Assembly (NCBI RefSeq): GCF_000344805.1
Contig: NC_020453.1
Location: forward strand, 7,606,001 to 7,670,000
Source: Bradyrhizobium oligotrophicum S58
Lineage (GTDB): Bacteria; Pseudomonadota; Alphaproteobacteria; Rhizobiales; Xanthobacteraceae
Direction of reading: 5' to 3'
DNA: 64,000 nucleotides
The translations under genes and the position numbers were made by a program. The first letter of the stretch is position 1, and each line of letters starts with the position of its first letter. The notes under the pieces were generated by a model that was not told the DNA's origin, searched no databases, and saw nothing but the letters and a program-made list of their open reading frames with translations. Shown one piece after another: positions 30,577-39,078 of the stretch.

Positions 30577-31433
30577 GCGAGATCCTGCTGCGCACCGGCC
30601 AGCTCGGCTTCGCCTACCCGGCGCGCAGCACGTCGCTGTTCGGCAAGCCGGTCATGCGCGACGTGATCAAATCCGTGGATCTCGCCGTGCCGCGCGGCGC
30701 CGTGCTTGGCCTGGTCGGCGAGTCCGGCTCCGGCAAGACCACGCTCGGCCGCCTGCTGGTGCGCCTGCTCGAGCCGACCTCGGGCGGCATCCAGTTCGAC
30801 GGCGTCGAGATCAGCCATCTCCCCGAAGCCGCGCTGCGTCCCTTGCGCGCGCGGATCCAGATGATCTTCCAGGATCCGCAATCCTCGCTCAATCCGCGAT
30901 TACCGCTCGCCGTGACGCTGACGCGCCAGCTCGAGGTCTATGGCCGCCTCAAGGGCCGGCGCGACCGCCGCGATCGCGCCGCCGCGCTGCTCGACCTCGT
31001 CGGCCTGCCGACGGCGTTCGTCGACCGCTATCCGCATGAGCTGTCCGGCGGCCAGCGCCAGCGCGCCGGCATCGCGCGCGCGCTGGCGCTGCAGCCCGAT
31101 TTCATCGTCGCCGACGAGATCGTCTCCGGCCTCGATGTCTCGACCCAGGCGCACATCCTGATGTTGCTGAAGGAGTTGCGCACCAAGCTCGGCCTCACCG
31201 TCGTCTTCATCAGCCACGACCTGTCGGTCGTCCGCGTGCTGTGCGACGAGGTCGCCATTCTCAGGGGTGGCGAGGTCGTCGAGCACGGCCAGGTCGGCCG
31301 CATCTTCTCCCAGCCGCAACACGCCTATACGCGCCAGCTGCTGGCCGCCATTCCCCTCCCCGATGTCGAGCCGGGCTGGCTCGACGACCCTCCGTCCCGT
31401 CAGCATCCTCATCAGCAAGGATCAGCCGCATGA
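30573..31433 (+). CDS. Peptide-type ABC transporter ATPase (DppF-like)
   Basis: A 286-residue ABC ATPase and the second energy subunit. Walker A GESGSGKTT, Q-loop MIFQDPQSSLNPR, signature LSGGQRQR and Walker B FIVADEIVSGLD are visible. The residue after the catalytic Glu is Ile rather than the usual Pro, a mild variation. The C-terminal HAYTRQLLAAIPLPD tail is typical of oligopeptide transporters. The start overlaps the previous stop by four bases, and its own stop overlaps the start of the SDR gene by four bases. Confidence 0.9.
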   Translation: MSEILLRTGQLGFAYPARSTSLFGKPVMRDVIKSVDLAVPRGAVLGLVGESGSGKTTLGRLLVRLLEPTSGGIQFDGVEISHLPEAALRPLRARIQMIFQDPQSSLNPRLPLAVTLTRQLEVYGRLKGRRDRRDRAAALLDLVGLPTAFVDRYPHELSGGQRQRAGIARALALQPDFIVADEIVSGLDVSTQAHILMLLKELRTKLGLTVVFISHDLSVVRVLCDEVAILRGGEVVEHGQVGRIFSQPQHAYTRQLLAAIPLPDVEPGWLDDPPSRQHPHQQGSAA

Positions 31434-32146
31434 GCGCGACCATCAAGGACTCCGTCGTCATCATCACTGGCGCCGCCGGCGCCATCGCCCAGGCGCTCAT
31501 CGCCGAGATGCGCGCACGCGGCGCCGCCAAGATCTACGCCGCGGCGCGCGATGTCTCGGCGCTTGCGGCGTCGGACACGATCGTGCCGCTGAAGCTCGAC
31601 GTCACCAGCGACGCCGATACCGCAGCGGCCGCGTCGCTCGCGTCTGACGTGACCCTGCTGATCAACAATGCCGGCGTCAATCACAACACCGCGCTGCTGG
31701 CGGCGCCCGATCTTTCCATCGCCAAGGAGGAGATCGAGATCAACTATCTCGCACCGCTGCGGCTGACGCGCGCCTTTGCGCCGGCACTGATCAAGAACCA
31801 CGGCTCGGTGCTCAACATTCTCACCATCCTGGCGCGCGTGAACCTGCCGATCATGGGCTCCTATTGCGCCTCGAAGGCCGCTGCGCTCAGCCTGACGCAG
31901 GGCCTGCGCGGTGAATTGGCGCCGAGGGGCGTCCGCGTCGTCGGTGCACTGCCCGGCGCCGTCGACACCCGCATGACCGCCGGCCTGCCGATTCCAAAGA
32001 TGACGCCGGCCGATGCCGCCAGGGAAATCCTCGACGGCTACGAGGCGGGCGAGGAGGACATCTATGTCGGCGACATGGCGAAGGGCCTCGCAGCCGGTCT
32101 CGCCCAGGATCACAAGGCGGTCGAGAAACAGCTGGCATCGGGGTGA
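31430..32146 (+). CDS. Short-chain dehydrogenase/reductase
   Basis: A 238-residue SDR. It has an N-terminal Rossmann motif with ITGAAGAIAQ, in place of the classical TGxxxGIG, then LLINNAGVN and the active-site YCASK. The residue 13 before the catalytic Tyr, usually Ser, reads as Thr in my alignment (LTILARVN). The gene overlaps the last ABC ATPase gene by four bases, so it is part of the importer operon and probably acts on the imported compound or a product of it. The substrate is unknown; sugar or alcohol oxidation is the family's usual chemistry. Confidence 0.87.
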   Translation: MSATIKDSVVIITGAAGAIAQALIAEMRARGAAKIYAAARDVSALAASDTIVPLKLDVTSDADTAAAASLASDVTLLINNAGVNHNTALLAAPDLSIAKEEIEINYLAPLRLTRAFAPALIKNHGSVLNILTILARVNLPIMGSYCASKAAALSLTQGLRGELAPRGVRVVGALPGAVDTRMTAGLPIPKMTPADAAREILDGYEAGEEDIYVGDMAKGLAAGLAQDHKAVEKQLASG

Positions 32147-32286
32147 CGCTTGTTGCCGGCGGCTCGCGTGCAGCCCTTCGCAAGAGGCACGGACGTCGCC
32201 GCAGGCTCACCCTCCCCTGGAGGGGGACAATGCCGCCCACACCGAGATCAAGGCATGAACTTCGTCAGGTATAGGAGCCCACCGTC

Positions 32287-32886
32287 ATGAAGCTGCCGAA
32301 ACGTGCTACGTCTGCCCTCGTCGTCCTCGCTCTCTCCTCCACCATCGCCTCGGCCGACTCCATCCCCGGCCTGCGCGGCCATGATCACACCGGCATCACG
32401 GTGCCGGACGTCAAGGCGGCGATCGCATTTTTCACCGAAGTCATCGGCTGCAAGCACGCGATGTCGTTCGGACCGTTCTCCGACGACAAGGGCACCTTCA
32501 TGCAGGACGTCGTCAACGTTCATCCGCGCGCGAAGATCGACGAGATCAGCATGGTCCGCTGCGGCTATGGCTCGAACATCGAGCTGTTCCAGTACGAAGC
32601 GCCGGAGCAGGCCACGACGTTGCCGAAGAACAGCGACATCGGAGGCCACCACATCGCGCTCTATGTCGACGACATCGACAAGGCGGCCGCGTATCTGAAA
32701 TCCAAGGGCGTGAAGACGATGCAGGGGCCGATCCCGGTCAATGAAGGTCCGGCCGCGGGCCAGTCGATCCTGTACTTCTTCGCCCCCTGGGGCCTGCAGA
32801 TGGAACTGATCAGCTATCCCAAGGGAATGGCCTACGAGAAGAGCGCGACGACCTTGCTATGGTCGACCACGGAGCCGCAGAAATAG
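32287..32886 (+). CDS. Exported VOC (glyoxalase/bleomycin-resistance fold) protein
   Basis: A 199-residue protein with a clear signal peptide (MKLPKRATSALVVLALSSTIASA) followed by a single VOC unit. Likely metal ligands are His in GHDHTGITV, Glu in NIELFQYE, His in GGHHIALYV and Glu in LQMELIS, the standard four positions. Export is unusual for this mostly cytoplasmic superfamily. It follows the SDR gene by 140 bases and may be a separate transcript. A perfect hairpin follows the stop. The reaction is unknown; lyase, isomerase, dioxygenase or a binding role are all possible. Confidence 0.82.
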   Translation: MKLPKRATSALVVLALSSTIASADSIPGLRGHDHTGITVPDVKAAIAFFTEVIGCKHAMSFGPFSDDKGTFMQDVVNVHPRAKIDEISMVRCGYGSNIELFQYEAPEQATTLPKNSDIGGHHIALYVDDIDKAAAYLKSKGVKTMQGPIPVNEGPAAGQSILYFFAPWGLQMELISYPKGMAYEKSATTLLWSTTEPQK

Positions 32887-32900
32887 TCCAGGCGATGTGA

Positions 32901-32934
32901 CATGGCGTGCGGAAGCATGTTCCCGCACGCCATG
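32901..32934. terminator. Perfect 12-base stem between convergent genes
   Basis: CATGGCGTGCGG (32901-32912) and CCGCACGCCATG (32923-32934) form a perfect stem around a 10-base loop, 14 bases after the VOC stop and 20 bases before the end of the convergent secreted-protein gene. It is well placed to act in both directions. There is no long T run, which is common for high-GC genomes. Confidence 0.65.
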
Positions 32935-32953
32935 AAGACCGCGTCATCGCCCG

Positions 32954-33832
32954 TCACTGCACGTTGAACGTCGCGCCGGGACATTCGGTGGTCACGCTGA
33001 TCGGAAAAGCCTGCGCCGCCGCCGCGGTCGGCCTCGGCTTCGCGACCACCTTCCAGCGGCCGGGCTTGTTCAGCCAATATCTGTGCCTCGATGTCGCAAT
33101 GCGGCGCTCGGTGTAGGTCGTGCCCTTCCAGATCAAGGGGCCCTTCGGCTTCGGTGCCGCGACCTCATGCCATGGTCCGAACTCGCCGAAGTCCATGAAC
33201 CACAGATGCCATTCGAGCTTCTGATATTCATGGTGGGACGCGACCACCTCGACGATGGGGCGGCCGTTCAGCCACGACACCTCGTCCTCGAGCGGCTTGA
33301 TCTGCTGGCAACTTGTATGCAACGGCTCCTGAACGCGAAGCAGATCGTCTCGCTGGCTTTGCGTGAGCATCGCCGAGGTGACGGGCAGTCCCACGTTCGG
33401 ATCATCGGCCGGATAGGAGCAGATCGGCACCGTCGGCGGCCCCTGGCCCGTCCAGGGATTGTTGCTGCAAAAGACTCGCCTCGTCACCGACGAAATGCCG
33501 GTGGTCGCCGTTTCCTCCGCCTTTCCGGTCTCCCGGTCCCAGACACCGCTGAACGTCGTCTTTTGATTCGGCGGACAGGCCACTGTCTTGTGGGCCGTCC
33601 ACCAGTGCGAAACCTCGAATTCATAGTACGAGTAGCGCGGCTCCGGATACAGCACGGCTCTCACGCTGGTCAGCGCGTGGTGCGCTTCGCACGCCGTTCC
33701 ATAGGTATCCAGCCAGCACACGAGGTGGAAGTTTTCGTTCGGCCAGCATCCCGCGCGCGCCGACGACGTAAAGCCGAGCGTGGCGACCACCAAGGTAAAG
33801 GCAAGAAGATATCTCCGCATGGCGTTTTCCAT
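32954..33832 (-). CDS. Secreted Cys/Trp-rich protein of unknown function
   Basis: A 292-residue protein with a signal peptide (cut near SSARAGCWPN) and no family I recognise. The mature part has eight or so cysteines (CWPNENFHLVCW, GTACEAH, VACPPN, VFCSNNP, PICSYP, TSCQQ, TECPG), compatible with several disulfides, and is rich in Trp, Tyr and His. It ends in a beta-like stretch (PGRWKVVAKPR ... FPISVTTECPGATF). The ATG at 33832 is supported by GGGGAG nine bases upstream. It appears to be transcribed alone. Folding in the periplasm or outside the cell is likely; function is open. Confidence 0.75.
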   Translation of the reverse strand: MENAMRRYLLAFTLVVATLGFTSSARAGCWPNENFHLVCWLDTYGTACEAHHALTSVRAVLYPEPRYSYYEFEVSHWWTAHKTVACPPNQKTTFSGVWDRETGKAEETATTGISSVTRRVFCSNNPWTGQGPPTVPICSYPADDPNVGLPVTSAMLTQSQRDDLLRVQEPLHTSCQQIKPLEDEVSWLNGRPIVEVVASHHEYQKLEWHLWFMDFGEFGPWHEVAAPKPKGPLIWKGTTYTERRIATSRHRYWLNKPGRWKVVAKPRPTAAAAQAFPISVTTECPGATFNVQ

Positions 33833-34020
33833 GATGGCGTCTCCCCATGTCCTGCCTGTGCAGCCACAGGTTGACGGTGAGTTTGCTCCGGCGCGGCGCC
33901 TGGTCCTTGATCGGGATCAATCCGCTTGCGCGACGTCGTCAACGTCGGCCGGATATCGGCGATGACGCGACCGCGCAGCAGGTCCGGCTCGCCGGCGGCC
34001 ACGTGTATCGTCGGAGCGGG

Positions 34021-34257
34021 TCACCGCTTCGAGCCAAGATATTGAAAGACCAGCCTGTCCCACCAGTCGCTCTGCGTCTCATCCAGGATTGCAGCGATCA
34101 GGCGCTTTCGAGTTGGGCTGCCTTCCGCGACGCCGCCCGCGAATGCTTCGTTGCGGTTGCGCTGGAAACGCCAAATGAGGCCCCCAGCCGCGAGTGCCAG
34201 CCCAAGCAGCGCCAGCACAGCCTGTGCAAAGCCGAACGAGATGATGGAGCGTGTCAC
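34021..34257 (-). CDS. Small putative single-pass membrane protein
   Basis: A 78-residue frame from a GTG start. It has one strong hydrophobic segment (about residues 11-29, AVLALLGLALAAGGLIW) followed by a charged tail (RFQRNRN) and a helical cytoplasmic end. The amino-acid make-up is that of a real protein rather than of an antisense frame, but there is no recognised family and only a weak ribosome-binding site. Confidence 0.4.
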   Translation of the reverse strand: MTRSIISFGFAQAVLALLGLALAAGGLIWRFQRNRNEAFAGGVAEGSPTRKRLIAAILDETQSDWWDRLVFQYLGSKR

Positions 34258-34426
34258 CGGCCGCCACCCCGGGTCGCGTTCGATCGGGACGGCGATGCCG
34301 AGGCCGGAGGGATATTAGCTTTGTGTGAAGTCGACGACGCACTCGCGCGGCGCGGTCGGCGTGATGGCGGCCGCCGCAACGTCGAGCTTCGCCGCGAAGC
34401 GACCCGAGATGAGTTGCTCGTCACGT

Positions 34427-34500
34427 ACGGGCTTATCCCGTGCATCCACGTCTTTATGTCCGCGGTCGGCAAAGACGTGGATGGCCGGGACGAGCCCGGC
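34427..34500. repeat. Composite palindromic dispersed repeat
   Basis: Three nested inverted repeats stand in a row: ACGGG/CCCGT (34427-34441), a perfect 13-base pair CATCCACGTCTTT (34443-34455) / AAAGACGTGGATG (34471-34483), and GCCGGG/CCCGGC (34484-34500). Translated, the strand gives KTWMAGTSPAMT-like peptides, a hallmark of small repeat-derived frames scattered through Bradyrhizobium and related genomes. The surrounding 34258-34669 holds no supported gene. Confidence 0.7.
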
Positions 34501-34669
34501 CATGACGACTTGGAGGCAGACGGGCACAAAGCTCAGATCATCAGATGCGACAGCCCTGCCGCAAGCGGGGGAGATGTGAGCACCATGTGAGCCGCCGCAA
34601 GCCGTGTGCACGCACCAGAGCGAGAGACGAACTGCGGACGGCCTGATCGTTTCGATCGAGAGGCCCGAC

Positions 34670-35233
34670 CTAGTTGACAGACATCGGCGCCGCGCTGGTC
34701 ATCCAGCTGTCCGAGCGTCCATTGCGTGCGAGCCGCTGATAGCGCGGTGCACGGGCTTCGCGCGTGATGCGAGCCGCGGCGCCGTACATGGCCGAGCCAC
34801 CATTCGGGTTCACGATGGTGTAGCCGGCGATCGAGCGCGGATGCTCGCGGGTGACGTGGCCGCCGGAATTGCCGTCGTGAACGTACCAGACGTTGCCGGC
34901 GACCTGCTGCTGCAGGATCATGACATGGCCTGAGCGGACCGCCGCCATGCCCGGCGCAGGCGCCGCGCGCGGGAAACGCCGCCAATTGGATGCAAGGTTC
35001 AACTCGGGAACGACACGGCCAAACGTGTAGAGCGACGCCTCACAGCCGCAGAATGCGTGCGGGCAGCCCGACGGCCGGCCGCCGACGACGCGGCCTTCGC
35101 CCTGCACCGAAGCCATGGCATTCATGACGGAGTGGTGGCGGTAGGAGGTGTGATGATGATGGTGGCGGGGACGAGCCTGCGCCTGAACTGACAGAGCGAG
35201 CAATGCGACGACGATGACGACAACGCGGTACAT
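34670..35233 (-). CDS. Exported NlpC/P60- or CHAP-like protein with a poly-His segment
   Basis: A 187-residue protein. The ATG at 35233 is supported by AGGAG eight bases upstream. A signal peptide (MYRVVVIVVALLALSVQAQA) is followed by a His-rich segment with five consecutive His (about residues 23-27). The rest contains GCPHAFCGCEASLYTFG, then SGHVMILQQ and WYVHDGNSGGHVT. The order Cys ... His ... Asn/Asp resembles papain-like peptidoglycan amidases (NlpC/P60, CHAP), with Cys in CGCEAS and His in SGHVMIL as candidate catalytic residues. That is an inference from pattern only. The poly-His run may bind metal. Confidence 0.65.
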   Translation of the reverse strand: MYRVVVIVVALLALSVQAQARPRHHHHHTSYRHHSVMNAMASVQGEGRVVGGRPSGCPHAFCGCEASLYTFGRVVPELNLASNWRRFPRAAPAPGMAAVRSGHVMILQQQVAGNVWYVHDGNSGGHVTREHPRSIAGYTIVNPNGGSAMYGAAARITREARAPRYQRLARNGRSDSWMTSAAPMSVN

Positions 35234-35588
35234 TCGGAGGACTCCTGTACACTGTGAAATCCCCCTGCCGCGCGCCAATCAACGTCCAAACATGTCCTCA
35301 AAGTGACCAAAACGCCCCTGAGCCATGCATTTGCGGGACGCGACCGCCCGCTCGCGCGGTTCCAAATGAACATGAGTTATTGACTCGCCCTGATACAAGA
35401 TCACGCGACAATCCACCTGCAGGAGAAGACATCTACGTCATCATCTGTAGGATGATAGCTGAGATCGCGAGGGCCTACTGATAGCCGCGGGAATGATACT
35501 AATGAGAAGCCGTGCCGTAGGCGCAGATCGGCGGTATCGGTGCTGCTACAATCTGCGTGCTCACACTGGATGATCTCAGGAGATGGAT
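35234..35588. other. Intergenic region between the poly-His protein and the GFA gene
   Basis: About 355 bases with no supported gene. It is moderately AT-rich and holds a short hairpin ATCATC (35440-35445) / GATGAT (35451-35456). It must contain the divergent promoters of its neighbours. Confidence 0.35.
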
Positions 35589-35984
35589 ATGATGACGTTT
35601 CGCGGCAGCTGCCTGTGCGGCGAGGTGGCGTTCGAAGTCGACGGCCCTTTCGACAAATTCCTCAACTGTCATTGCTCGCGTTGCCGCAAGGCCAGCGGCA
35701 CGGCGCATTCCTGTGAGGTGGTCGTCAAGGCCGACGCATTGCGCTGGCTGCAGGGCGAGGACTTGGTGACGCGGTTCGACCTGCCGCGCGCGCGCAGCTT
35801 TGCGACGGCCTTCTGCAACAGATGCGGCAGCCCGCTGCCGCATCTGACCCGCAGCGGCCGCGAGGCGATCATTCCCGCCGGAGGCTTCGATCAGCCGCTC
35901 GGCGCCGCCCCCGATCGACACGTCCATTGGGCGACGCGCGCCGACTGGTACGTTCATGGCGAGCGCCTGCTCATCGAGGACTGA
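35589..35984 (+). CDS. GFA-family zinc protein (glutathione-dependent formaldehyde-activating fold)
   Basis: About 131 residues, the full length of the GFA/CENP-V fold. The zinc-binding cysteines are all visible: CLCGEV near the N-terminus, CHCSRCRKASG, and FCNRCGSPLPHL. The start lies in a cluster of ATGs at 35583, 35589 and 35592; AGGAG is adjacent to the first, so one of the latter two is used, and 35589 gives the best spacing. The namesake activity (formaldehyde with glutathione) is proven for few members, so the reaction is uncertain. It appears to be a single-gene unit. Confidence 0.85.
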   Translation: MMTFRGSCLCGEVAFEVDGPFDKFLNCHCSRCRKASGTAHSCEVVVKADALRWLQGEDLVTRFDLPRARSFATAFCNRCGSPLPHLTRSGREAIIPAGGFDQPLGAAPDRHVHWATRADWYVHGERLLIED

Positions 35985-36329
35985 TACTGATCGAGGACGG
36001 AGTGATCAGGGTAGATGATGCCCGTCGGGCGACTCAGGTGCTGCATAGGGATTGGCGATGGCCCGTTACGGCCTCTGCTCCAGGTGCACGGCCATGCGCG
36101 ATCAATCCGTTTTCATCAATGCGCTCAGGCCGATTTGGGCTGTCCAGTCCTGCCTGTAAAAATATTTCGCTTCGCTTTTTCGTAATTCCATGATCCTCTC
36201 ACCGCATCCCGCCTCATCGACGAGGGGCGCTGCGCGGTCGTCACGAAGCGTGGAGTGCGGGATGTGATGGGCGGGCCGGTTTGCAGCGTGAGAAGTCGCG
36301 CCGACGAACAACACCGGCTCGTACGGTCA

Positions 36330-36610
36330 AGTCGCGTGGTCCTGATACTCCGAAGCCAGTATCAAGCCTGCGCCGGCGCTGATGGCGCCGGGCGGGTGAC
36401 GGTGACCAACAAGCCCGGCGCACCGGGGAGAACGCGAAGCAGCCGTGAAAACCATCGCGCAGGGAGGGCCGGGATGTCTCGGCCGAACCTGTGGTTCCTG
36501 CCCCGTGCATTTTTTTCGCACGGGGGCCACGGGAGCGGTGAGCTCCCGGCCTTCCCTGCACCCTCGCTTTGGAAAGAGGGTGAACGATGCATCACTCGGA
36601 CGCAAAGCGC
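36330..36610. repeat. Bradyrhizobium-type dispersed intergenic repeat
   Basis: The minus strand translates to GAGKAGSSPLP and RGRNHRFGRDIPALPARWF, and nearby frames to similar strings. I recognise these as close relatives of frequently annotated small hypothetical peptides (the NTPAFPAQWF type) that come from a repeat family spread through Bradyrhizobium genomes. The DNA has a GC-rich core around a CGCACGGGGGCCACGG motif and a T6 run at 36511-36516. The whole interval 35985-36946 (960 bases) contains no gene I can support. Confidence 0.65.
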
Positions 36611-36751
36611 GCCGCGAGAGCGTTGGGCTATTTGTAAAAGGTCGTTCAAATGCGTTGGCGGCGGTGCGCAATCACGAATGCGACGTCGATCGTTGTGAGC
36701 TGCGCCTGGTGTCCAATGTCGGTGCGACAAATTCGGTGTCGCCCCTGGCTT

Positions 36752-36838
36752 GTCCCGAGACCCCTAACCACCGGCGGGTGTGAGGCACAAGTGAAGGGCA
36801 TGCCCGTATCATAGCTTCCTGTGGCTAGGGGTCCCGAG
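36752..36838. repeat. Imperfect inverted repeat upstream of the aminopeptidase
   Basis: The 20 bases at 36752-36771 (GTCCCGAGACCCCTAACCAC) pair with 36821-36840 at 16 of 20 positions when reverse-complemented. The right arm runs on into CGAGCCCGGGACGAC, typical of dispersed palindromic elements in this genus. It lies about 110 bases before the aminopeptidase start. Confidence 0.55.
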
Positions 36839-36946
36839 TCGAGCCCGGGACGACAGCGGAGGTCTCGTCGGCCCGTTTCGCCATTGACCGCCCCATCGAT
36901 TGGCCTATCTCTTCAACACCGCAAAGAAACGGAACTGGATACCCTG

Positions 36947-38203
36947 ATGACCGCACATGTCAGCAACTTCGCTGCCGCCATCGATCCTGTGAAGCTCGAC
37001 CGCCTCGCCGAGGTCGCGGTCAAGGTCGGCCTGCAGCTGCAGCCCGGTCAAGACCTGCTGCTGACGGCGCCGTCGGTGGCGCTGCCGCTCGTGCGCAAGG
37101 TCGCCGAGCACGCCTACAAGGCCGGTGCGGGAATCGTGACTTCGTTCTTCTCCGACGAGGAGCTGACCCTGGCGCGCTACCGCTATGGACACGATACGAG
37201 CTTCGATCGCGCCGCGGACTGGCTCTACCAGGGCATGGCGAAGGCGTTCTCGGAAAACACCGCGCGGCTCGCGATCGTCGGCGACAATCCGATGCTGCTG
37301 TCGGGCCAGGATCCGTCCAAGGTGGCGCGCGCCAGCAAGGCCAACTCCAAGGCCTATCAGCCGGCGCTGGAGAAGATCACGAATTTCGAGACCAACTGGA
37401 ACATCATCGCCTATCCCAGCGCGTCCTGGGCCAAGCTGGTTTTCCCTGACGTCCCCGAGGAGGTCGCGGTGGCCAAGCTCGCGGACGCGATCTTCGCGGC
37501 GTCGCGGGTCGACCGCGACGATGCGGTGTCCGCCTGGGAGCGCCACAACGCGGTGCTGCGCGAGCGCACCGAATGGCTCAACGGCCGGCGTTTCAGCGCG
37601 CTGCACTACACCGGCCCCGGCATGGATCTGACCATCGGCCTTGCCGACGGCCACGAATGGGAAGGCGGCGCCTCGACTGCCAAGAACGGTATCACCTGCA
37701 ACGCCAACATCCCGACCGAGGAGGTGTTCACGACGCCGCACTGCCGCCGCGTGTCGGGTCACGTCGTCAGCTCCAAGCCGCTGTCCTACCAGGGCACGCT
37801 GATCGACAACATCCAGGTCAGGTTCGAGGACGGCCGCATCGTCGAGGCCAAGGCCTCGCGCGGCGAGGAAGTGCTGAACAAGGTGCTGGACACCGACGAG
37901 GGCGCGCGCCGGCTCGGCGAGGTCGCGCTGGTGCCGCACTCCTCGCCGATCTCCAAGAGCGGCCTGCTGTTCTACAATACGCTGTTCGACGAAAACGCGG
38001 CGTCGCACATCGCGCTCGGCCAATGCTACTCGAAGTGCTTCGTCAACGGCACCACGCTGTCGCCGCAGCAGATCGCGGCGCAAGGCGGCAACCAGAGCCT
38101 GATCCATATCGACTGGATGATCGGCGCTGATGATACCGACATCGACGGCATCAATGCCGACGGCAGCCGCGTGCCGGTGTTCCGCAAGGGCGAGTGGGCC
38201 TGA
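36947..38203 (+). CDS. M29-family metallo-aminopeptidase
   Basis: A 418-residue cytoplasmic aminopeptidase of family M29 (AmpS/PepS/aminopeptidase T). Likely metal ligands lie in the C-terminal half: Glu in NIPTEEVFTTP, Glu in FDENAASHIALG with the nearby His, and the His/Asp pair in IHIDWMIG. The N-terminal half has the expected LQPGQDLLLTAPS and AGAGIVTSFFSDEE. The length is typical. The ATG at 36947 begins the conserved N-terminus; a frame open upstream to 36821 runs into repeat DNA and is not convincing. The enzyme removes N-terminal residues from peptides in turnover. It is followed by a perfect terminator stem. Confidence 0.9.
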   Translation: MTAHVSNFAAAIDPVKLDRLAEVAVKVGLQLQPGQDLLLTAPSVALPLVRKVAEHAYKAGAGIVTSFFSDEELTLARYRYGHDTSFDRAADWLYQGMAKAFSENTARLAIVGDNPMLLSGQDPSKVARASKANSKAYQPALEKITNFETNWNIIAYPSASWAKLVFPDVPEEVAVAKLADAIFAASRVDRDDAVSAWERHNAVLRERTEWLNGRRFSALHYTGPGMDLTIGLADGHEWEGGASTAKNGITCNANIPTEEVFTTPHCRRVSGHVVSSKPLSYQGTLIDNIQVRFEDGRIVEAKASRGEEVLNKVLDTDEGARRLGEVALVPHSSPISKSGLLFYNTLFDENAASHIALGQCYSKCFVNGTTLSPQQIAAQGGNQSLIHIDWMIGADDTDIDGINADGSRVPVFRKGEWA

Positions 38204-38242
38204 GGGATGCCAGGTCGGGCACCACTGATGCCTGTCCCAAAC

Positions 38243-38269
38243 GCGGCCGCGAGCCATGCTCGCGGCCGC
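38243..38269. terminator. Perfect 12-base GC stem with 3-base loop
   Basis: GCGGCCGCGAGC (38243-38254), loop CAT, GCTCGCGGCCGC (38258-38269). It lies between the aminopeptidase stop and the end of the convergent DUF4399 gene and can terminate both. Confidence 0.8.
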
Positions 38270-38287
38270 ACCGTTGTTGGAACGGGC

Positions 38288-38752
38288 TTACTGCTTGGCG
38301 CTGCCCGTGGTGGCCTGCACGTCGATCGTGATCCGCTCCGACATCACCGGCTTGTTGTGCGGGATGTGGCTCCAGTCGCCGAGCACGAGCTGCAGCGTGT
38401 GCTTGCCCGGCGTGAGGGTGACCGACGCCTCGGTCTGGCCCTTGCCGAAATGCACATGGCCGGAATCGACGGGGATGGCCTCGTTGAGCGCATCGCCTTC
38501 GAGCGCGGGCGCGTCGATCAGCAAATGGTGATGGCCGGTGTTGGGGGCTTCGGTGCCGGACGGCGCCACGCCCATGCCGGACAGGCCGAAGCGGATCACG
38601 ACCGGCGAGGAGACGGTGTCGCCGTCCTTGAGGTTGATGAAGTAGGCCTTGGCATTCTCGGGGGCAGGCGTTTCGCCGGCCATGACGACGGAGGTGGTTG
38701 CAAGGGTGGCGGCGGACAGCGTGAGGGCGATGGCGAGGCTCAGGCGACGCAT
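38288..38752 (-). CDS. Exported DUF4399-family protein
   Basis: A 154-residue periplasmic protein with a signal peptide (cut near VVMAGE). The domain matches DUF4399 in layout: a strand-rich N-part with AYFINLKDGDTVSSPVVIRFGLSGMGVAPSG, then NTGHHHLLID, SGHVHFGKGQTEA and PGKHTLQLVLGDWSHIPH. The clustered His residues suggest metal binding, but the family has no proven function that I know of. It is divergent from a cupin gene across a 326-base region with a tandem repeat. Confidence 0.82.
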   Translation of the reverse strand: MRRLSLAIALTLSAATLATTSVVMAGETPAPENAKAYFINLKDGDTVSSPVVIRFGLSGMGVAPSGTEAPNTGHHHLLIDAPALEGDALNEAIPVDSGHVHFGKGQTEASVTLTPGKHTLQLVLGDWSHIPHNKPVMSERITIDVQATTGSAKQ

Positions 38753-38906
38753 CTCGGGAATTCCTTATCTCTGCGACGGCGGCAAAAGTTTTAAGGTGAA
38801 GGCATGATGCAAGGCGCGTCACGCGACCGGAGGAAGCATGTCCGCATCTTGCAGTGCGAGCAAACAGTAAATCGGCAGGTTTGGCGAGGCCGCGAACAAA
38901 TTGCGG

Positions 38907-38937
38907 CGCTTGCGTGAAGTTTATAGCGCTTGCGTGG
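38907..38937. promoter_or_regulatory. Tandem GCGCTTGCGTG repeats 20 bases apart
   Basis: Identical 11-base units at 38907-38917 and 38927-38937 with a 20-base period (about two helical turns), in the divergent region between the DUF4399 and cupin genes. This spacing is what a regulator bound on one face of the DNA would need. The function is inferred. Confidence 0.4.
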
Positions 38938-39078
38938 TTGTGATGCGACGGCTGGTCGCGCCTGTCGACTCAAATCTTAATGATCCCGGCAAGCGGCCAT
39001 TAGGCGCAACCAGCTATGGTTGCAGGCTCATGCCGGCGCCCTGCCGGTCATTTCAGTCCCATCCATTTGAGGTCCGCG

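Noticed and set aside
36821..36946. Upstream extension of the M29 aminopeptidase from a GTG at 36821
   Set aside because: The added 42 residues are Arg/Ser/Pro-rich and overlap a dispersed repeat; the ATG at 36947 begins the conserved N-terminus.
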